Below the pieces are notes generated by a model. That model was given only the letters and a program-made list of their open reading frames with translations, did no database searches and was not told the DNA's origin. 64,000 nucleotides of DNA, taken from Paramarasmius palmivorus. Taxonomy: Eukaryota; Basidiomycota; Agaricomycetes; Agaricales; Marasmiaceae. The DNA is taken from the NCBI GenBank assembly GCA_037176845.1, contig JAYKXP010000015.1, forward strand, positions 310,001 to 374,000, given 5' to 3'. Shown here in pieces: positions 59,254-64,000 of the stretch (positions are counted from its first letter, which is position 1; every line of letters begins with the position of its first letter). The translations under genes were made by a program, and so were the position numbers.

Positions 59254-59760
59254 AGTTTCGGATAAGTGAAACTTGCGAGCAAAGGAGATAGGTTTCCCTG
59301 CATGTCAAGCTGATTCAATTGCCATTGATCGTGAGACGCGAAACAAAGAGCTCGATGCCGTGTAATATGTCGTACATTTACGGGTAGAAATTCTACTAGA
59401 AAGGACCAATGGCTAGACTTTTTCCAAGCCGATCAGTTTAGTGGACATACATAGTACTCAGAGCGCTTTGGATGCACTTACAGATTAAATCTAAGCCCAT
59501 CGAGCTCTTGACAAGGTAACTAGCATTGCTAGGATGAATCTGGCAGTATATGGCGCGGTGGAACATGGAAGTGAGGAAAGAAGAGATCTCCGGCACGTGC
59601 CCGGTCTTCATCACACAGTTACATTGGCGGGTGACCGTGGCAGCTTTGTTCAATCATACAAGACCCACTCCCGTCAACGTTACTCGACTAGTCATTTTTA
59701 GTAGTTCTTGCGTCCCAGTCGATATGTACAAAGATTTATATATCTCTTCACCCAGAGTAA
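59254..59760. other. Intergenic between the lactonase-like copies
   Basis: Promoter of copy 1 and 3' flank of copy 2. Short frames only. Confidence 0.5.
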
Positions 59761-61038
59761 TCATGCCTCAACCCAGAGGAAGGTCGTCCTCGTTTCAATA
59801 TCGGTGTTTCTCGCTACCTCCTCCAAGTCTGCTCCACCATCAATTCTCCTAAATACGACCGTGCCACCAGTCCCAGCTACACCTGCAGCAATCAAAAACT
59901 CGTCTCCCCCATTCGAGACGGGCCCAATTTCCATACCACGGATCTGGCTGAGCCCAGTGTAGACCTGTTTAATGAGTTTCAGCTCTTCCTGCTCCGTTCC
60001 TTTTCCAACATGTTCAAAAATGGCAATGGTGTCTCCTCTTGGGTCTAACGCAGTCGGATCGGTTGCAACGTTACGGTTCGATACATAGATGTAAGGTGTG
60101 GTGAACGTCTCTGTGGTTGCGGGGATGAGAATTTCTGCGGCGCCCCATTGTGCGCCAGCAGGGGCATCATCGGGTAGGATAGAGGCGCTGGCAAGGACTG
60201 GTGCAGAAGCGTTCAACGATAGTTCCGGGAATGCTTGGACTGTGAGTGTGGACGAGAGTTCGTGTAGGGTGAAGAGACGGTCATCTATGGCGAATATGAT
60301 CAATGACATGTGAGCGCTAGATTAACAAATACGCACCCAGGATAGCAGAGTGTCGTGGTCCACTTCCACTTGGTTGAGAAATGCTTCCTGCAATAGCCCA
60401 CTCTCCCTCCGCCTTTCGTAGTCTCCAGACGACATCGCCGCCCTACAATCGTGCATGGTCAGACGACATACCAGTGGGTCAAGAAGTCACGACGCACTAG
60501 ATCGGGAACAAGAACCTCCTCACCGTGCTCCACTGCTTGATGGGGGTGAGAACCATCCTGTCGGTTTGGATCGACAGGGTTGGTAGGTGCAGGGAAGGTG
60601 ATAACGGGTGCGGAAGCATTATCGAACTTCAATGGGTCCTCGCAAGTTGTTGGTATAATTCGTCCGTTTCCGCCGTTATAGTTCATTACAGCAACTTCGC
60701 CGGTAGATAGCGCGAGTGCAAACGCTGGACTGTCCCCCCCGGAAGTTACAGTGTCTAAGGGGCCAGTGACAATCCCATCAGGTGTGGTCGTGAATGATTG
60801 TAAGGCTCCTTGCGTGAACTCATTCACTGCACTGAAGAGGAGGTAAGTAAAGTAGCACTCATTTCGTGGCAAGCATAACGTACTAGAAGATACTGTGGTT
60901 GGTAGTATGTCCAGTGAGCCATGAAGGATTGATACCCGTGGTGATTCTTCCCGTCACGGAGAGAGATGCGCTACTTGGGTCAAAGAGGTAAGTGTTGATG
61001 AACGTGTCGTAGCCTCCAGCAAGAATAGCGAACGCCAT
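59761..61038 (-). CDS. Lactonase-like beta-propeller protein, copy 2
   Basis: Same exon layout as copy 1: MAFAILAGGYDTFINTYLFD, ..SWLTGHTTNHSIF / YAVNEFTQGALQSFTTTPDG, IVTGPLDTVTSGGDSPAFAL, FPAPTNPVDPNRQDGSHPHQ, AVEHGEEVLVPDL, IYVSNRNVATDPTALDPRGD, TIAIFEHVGKGTEQEELKLI and GMEIGPVSNGGDEFLIAAGV. Most differences from copy 1 are conservative, and both keep the putative active-site blocks, so both are likely functional. The short intron between TNHSIF and YAVNEF is shared. They are a tandem duplication in the same orientation. About 370 residues, ending TGA at 59761-59763. Confidence 0.85.
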
Positions 61039-61100
61039 GGTCCTGGTCTGTTGGGGGAGATAAAAAAGGATCCGCGAAATTCGACTGGAACTGGGACAGC

Positions 61101-61110
61101 TATTTATACC
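61101..61110 (-). promoter_or_regulatory. TATA box of lactonase-like copy 2
   Basis: The minus strand reads ggtataaata, about 65 bp upstream of the start at 61038. A good match to the eukaryotic TATA consensus. Confidence 0.5.
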
Positions 61111-62082
61111 GGAGCAACACGCGGTGTATGATGTGATATACGAACTTTCAAGGCTCGAAGAAGCAAAACTCCGCATTGACTTCAGGCGTCCAAGGAGATT
61201 TTTCCATGTGTATGATCAAGCCTATTTTGATGCTGGTGGTCATGGGACACTCGCTAGAAAATAGCGAATCCGATGAGCTGGATCATGGTAGTACGTTGTG
61301 CTTACTATGGCTTCGGAGGAGTTTGCAGGATTGTAATTCCTTGTTGTGATGCGCCTATCTTGGTGGTAAGGCGATATGTTTAGCCGGAAACTGTTCCACC
61401 CAACGTAATAATCGGATTCCTTGGCGTGGTGTCATAGGCTATTGCTATGGGTACTCGACCATTTCGTTGCAGGCCAGACGTTGCAGGCTCAGATCTCCCC
61501 ACTGAACCGATCCGTATTTTATGCTCTGAATTTCTACTCGCTGGAGCTTACGGGTGAAACCTCCAGGACTTCAGGTAGGCTGGACAAGTTTGAGGCGAAG
61601 ACCTGTTGAAACCTACTCAACCAATCGGGCCAATCACGGAGCGTTGCAATGTAAGGAGACTTCGGAGAAAAGAAATTCGTGTTTTATTGAAATCTTAAGC
61701 AACGAAGACTTACCAGACACATACGTGGTCGAGGAGTCTGGCAACACCGAGACTACGCCATGATCCCGGGGATTCCGCTATCGCATTCATACACAACTGG
61801 TGGACCTATTACTACATAAGGTCCACCCCTTTGCAAGACCTCATGCGTTATGGAACCTGCCTGTCGTGGAATAACCTCGCAATTCGAATTAAGTACCAAG
61901 GACTTCTTGTATCGCAGGAGTATCGTTCTAATGTGACGATGAATAGTTTTTCAAAGCAAAAGGCTCGACTCCAACCCACCACACCAGAACACGTCAGAAT
62001 CCTCGGTGCTTGGAGGTGGCCAATGCTATTTCACACCACCAAAGGTTAACGTTCAATAGTTGCCAAGACAGGAAGACTTACT
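61111..62082. other. Intergenic, no supported gene
   Basis: About 1 kb, no gene that I can support. Plus-strand frames at 61421-62049 have no motif or splice continuity. Confidence 0.4.
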
Positions 62083-63113
62083 TCAATCGAAGGGGGTGGG
62101 AGTCGGCTGATCATCATAAGAAAAGGTTGGGACCGAATAGAATCGCCATTCAACCACCTCCAGTGAGGAAGGCCTCTCTTCAGATTTCTCCACTGCCTTC
62201 TTCTTGTTCGCGGTACTCCGTTCGCGATAGTCCGAGTCGGAATACATCAACGCCATGCACTCATCGCACTCCCCAGACCATATATTGTCATTCTTTCCAG
62301 CCTCGTTCCGCAATTCCGTCTCGCCACGTCCATTGTCGCGAACTGTGATAATTACTACTTGCAAGCGACTGAGTGGTGCGAGTGCTTGCGAGTAATGGAA
62401 CTGTGAATTTCGTCCATGAGTTATACCAGCTAATATAAAAAGTCTGACACTGACCGGGAGCCCTAGGCCACCTTTGTAGGTTATCGAGGATGGACCAGGC
62501 TCTTGGAATCCTGGCACGCAGCAAAGGTAGCAAAGTCCACACCACACAGTGTCCTGTTGCAAGCGAAGAATTTCTAGGTGGGGAAATGTCCTAGCTATCG
62601 ATGACACGACCTTGGGTGATGGCCATTCCATGCCTCGAATCTCCAATTCAGTCATAGGAATGGTGCTTTGGAACCAAGTCGAAGTGAATGATTGGTCGTT
62701 GGGCATGGGTTTGATCCAGTCGAATCTGATCTTGTTGAGTCGCTTAAAACCCTCTATTTCCCAGCGTTCCATCTGAGATGACTCTGTCTCGTGAAGTATA
62801 CAATGTAATTCTCTGCCATCATTAGCGCGCCGACGGTGGCGAGAACAGAGATATATACATACCTAGTCCACGACTTTTTGATCTCCGGGAATACTAGACT
62901 CCCATCTATGATATCTCCAGGAGTGCTTATGTATAATGTCTGAAACCATCGTTCTAAGGATAACGCTCGAAGGAGTTTGGATGAGTAGACCAGGGACGAT
63001 ATACGACACCAAGATGGCTTGCTTGAAAAACCAATAACATCACTTGTCTCTTTCGATCCCAAAACATGCCGAACTATTTCTCTGAAGATTTCGACTGGTA
63101 AATTGGGTGACAT
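62083..63113 (-). CDS. F-box/LRR-like protein, uncharacterised
   Basis: MSPNLPVEIFREIVRHVLGS matches the start of an F-box (LPxEIhxxIhxxh). It runs through SSLVYSSKLLRALSLERWFQ and TLYISTPGDIIDGSLVFPEI to SWTR. An intron of about 51 nt joins ELHCILHETESSQMERWEIE, then GFKRLNKIRFDWIKPMPNDQ, MTELEIRGMEWPSPKVVSSI and FPHLEILRLQQDTVWCGLCY, which look like leucine-rich repeat segments. A second intron (gtcagtgt..tcacag) leads to FHYSQALAPLSRLQVVIITV and an acidic/basic tail. F-box proteins recruit targets to SCF ubiquitin ligases; the family is strongly expanded in Agaricomycetes. An upstream Met at 63185 is also open. No membrane segment. Confidence 0.6.
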
Positions 63114-63361
63114 TGTGATGGTGTAGAAAGAAGAGGATTGCAATGCCGGTAAATCGGCGCTCGCCGGACAGCCCGCAAACGCCATGAAGCACGTGTTTTG
63201 TCATGAGGCACTGCCCTTGGCGCCCTTTGCACAGCGCCTTCATGTCCTTTTAGTGCTCTCCTTTTAGTGCTCTTTGCTGGCGACACATCGTCTTCGTCAA
63301 CCGTCTAGCGGATATTTTAGCTTTCTGGGCCAAACACTCGTCACTTTCAAGCCCTCTCCGC

Positions 63362-64000
63362 ATGTCAACTGCATCTATCGCGGAATCCCAGCAGGCAAGC
63401 GATTCCGACGCCTCTAGATCTGCCCCCATTGCCACGCTATGGTCTCGCCATACTGCTGGCATAACCTTTGCTCTGAGCCGCTACAGACGGCAATGGTTTC
63501 TTACTTACTCGCGAGGATACGGAATGGCATGCGGTCAGCGTATCTGGTGCTTACTCAACAAGCCAGATCCAAACATATCTGAACTGCATGCTAAACGCCA
63601 TTTTTGGTTAAACCCCAACAACGCCAATGCACCTTACGACCCAAATGATCCCGAATACGCATCCCAAAAATTCCTTTGCTCTCCAATACATATGCTACTC
63701 GATTCAGAGAATCCAGTCGCAAGACTAACTGGTAGAGTGCGGGCAGAAAAATCGAGAGCGCATCAAGAGAAACCGAGGGAAATTATGTGTTTCGAGGTTG
63801 AAATAACGATCTCCGAGGAAGCTTTATTAAGACAGTGTTGGTACTGCCGAGTTTGGGAAACCGAATACGATACGACACGCTTCAAGCCTTGCGGCGACGA
63901 TGCGTTCTGGTGTCAACAGGTGCTATAAACCCTCCTTATACTCGTTCTGAAGCGCTCACTGACAGCTTACAGTGCGAGGCTAGAGGTCGAATCGCTTCAA
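63362..64000 (+). CDS. Uncharacterised protein with C-terminal Cys pairs, 3' end outside window
   Basis: Starts MSTASIAESQQASDSDASRS. The middle has YRRQWFLTYSRGYGMACGQR, IWCLLNKPDPNISELHAKRH and FWLNPNNANAPYDPNDPEY. Near the end RQCWYCRVWETEYDTTRFKP, CGDDAFWCQQ joins through a 53-nt intron (63919-63971) to CEARGRIAS, so Cys pairs occur as C-x2-C, C and C-x3-C, suggesting a zinc-binding fold that continues past the window. I do not recognise the family; MYND-like order is possible but not shown. It is transcribed away from the F-box-like gene, sharing about 250 bp of upstream DNA. Confidence 0.5.

Noticed and set aside
1..64000. tRNA, rRNA, CRISPR array or intact transposase/LTR element
   Set aside because: I looked for cloverleaf-like segments, regular spacer repeats, DDE or reverse-transcriptase motifs and long terminal repeats by eye and found none that I could support.

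Overview
The window is nuclear DNA from a filamentous basidiomycete, most likely an Agaricomycete (mushroom-forming fungus). Nearly every gene is cut by short GT..AG introns of about 45-60 nt, the genes are closely packed on both strands, and several encode families that I know as expanded in mushroom genomes: MYND-finger proteins, nucleotidyltransferase-fold (NTase-like) proteins, HNH-domain proteins and F-box/LRR-like proteins. I saw no rRNA, tRNA, CRISPR array or intact transposon. All coordinates come from reading splice sites by eye.

About 1-17 kb is accessory. It starts with the 3' part of an uncharacterised gene, followed by two or three orphan genes. Next come three paralogues of an Agaricomycete NTase-like family: A (5435-7434, +), B (11595-13705, -) and C (13866-15997, -). 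A MYND zinc-finger gene (8249-10955, -) lies between A and B. The MYND gene carries three tandem copies of an exon-plus-intron module coding acidic peptides, placed inside the finger. NTase copy A has lost the DxD motif that B and C keep.

About 18-31 kb is housekeeping and metabolic: a flavin monooxygenase with a predicted signal peptide, a PhzF-type isomerase ending tail-to-tail with it, the deubiquitinase UBP14/USP5, a RING protein with a C-terminal membrane anchor, a Rab7-like GTPase with a very large serine-rich insertion, and the PP4 catalytic subunit, which needs a GC-AG intron.

About 31-38 kb is gene-poor. It holds an intact TDG/Mug-type DNA glycosylase gene, an inverted repeat and the frameshifted remains of an SGNH/rhamnogalacturonan-acetylesterase-like gene.

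About 38-64 kb is again gene-dense: a divergent forkhead factor, a secreted protein of a mushroom family, an Osh1-like oxysterol-binding protein (ankyrin-PH-ORD), an HNH-domain protein, a full PDR-type ABC transporter, a Mo25/Hym1 scaffold, two tandem lactonase-like beta-propellers, an F-box/LRR-like gene and, at the edge, a partial Cys-containing protein. Most of these are independent cellular functions. The co-located groups that may mean something are the NTase/MYND cluster, the FMO-PhzF pair and the lactonase tandem.
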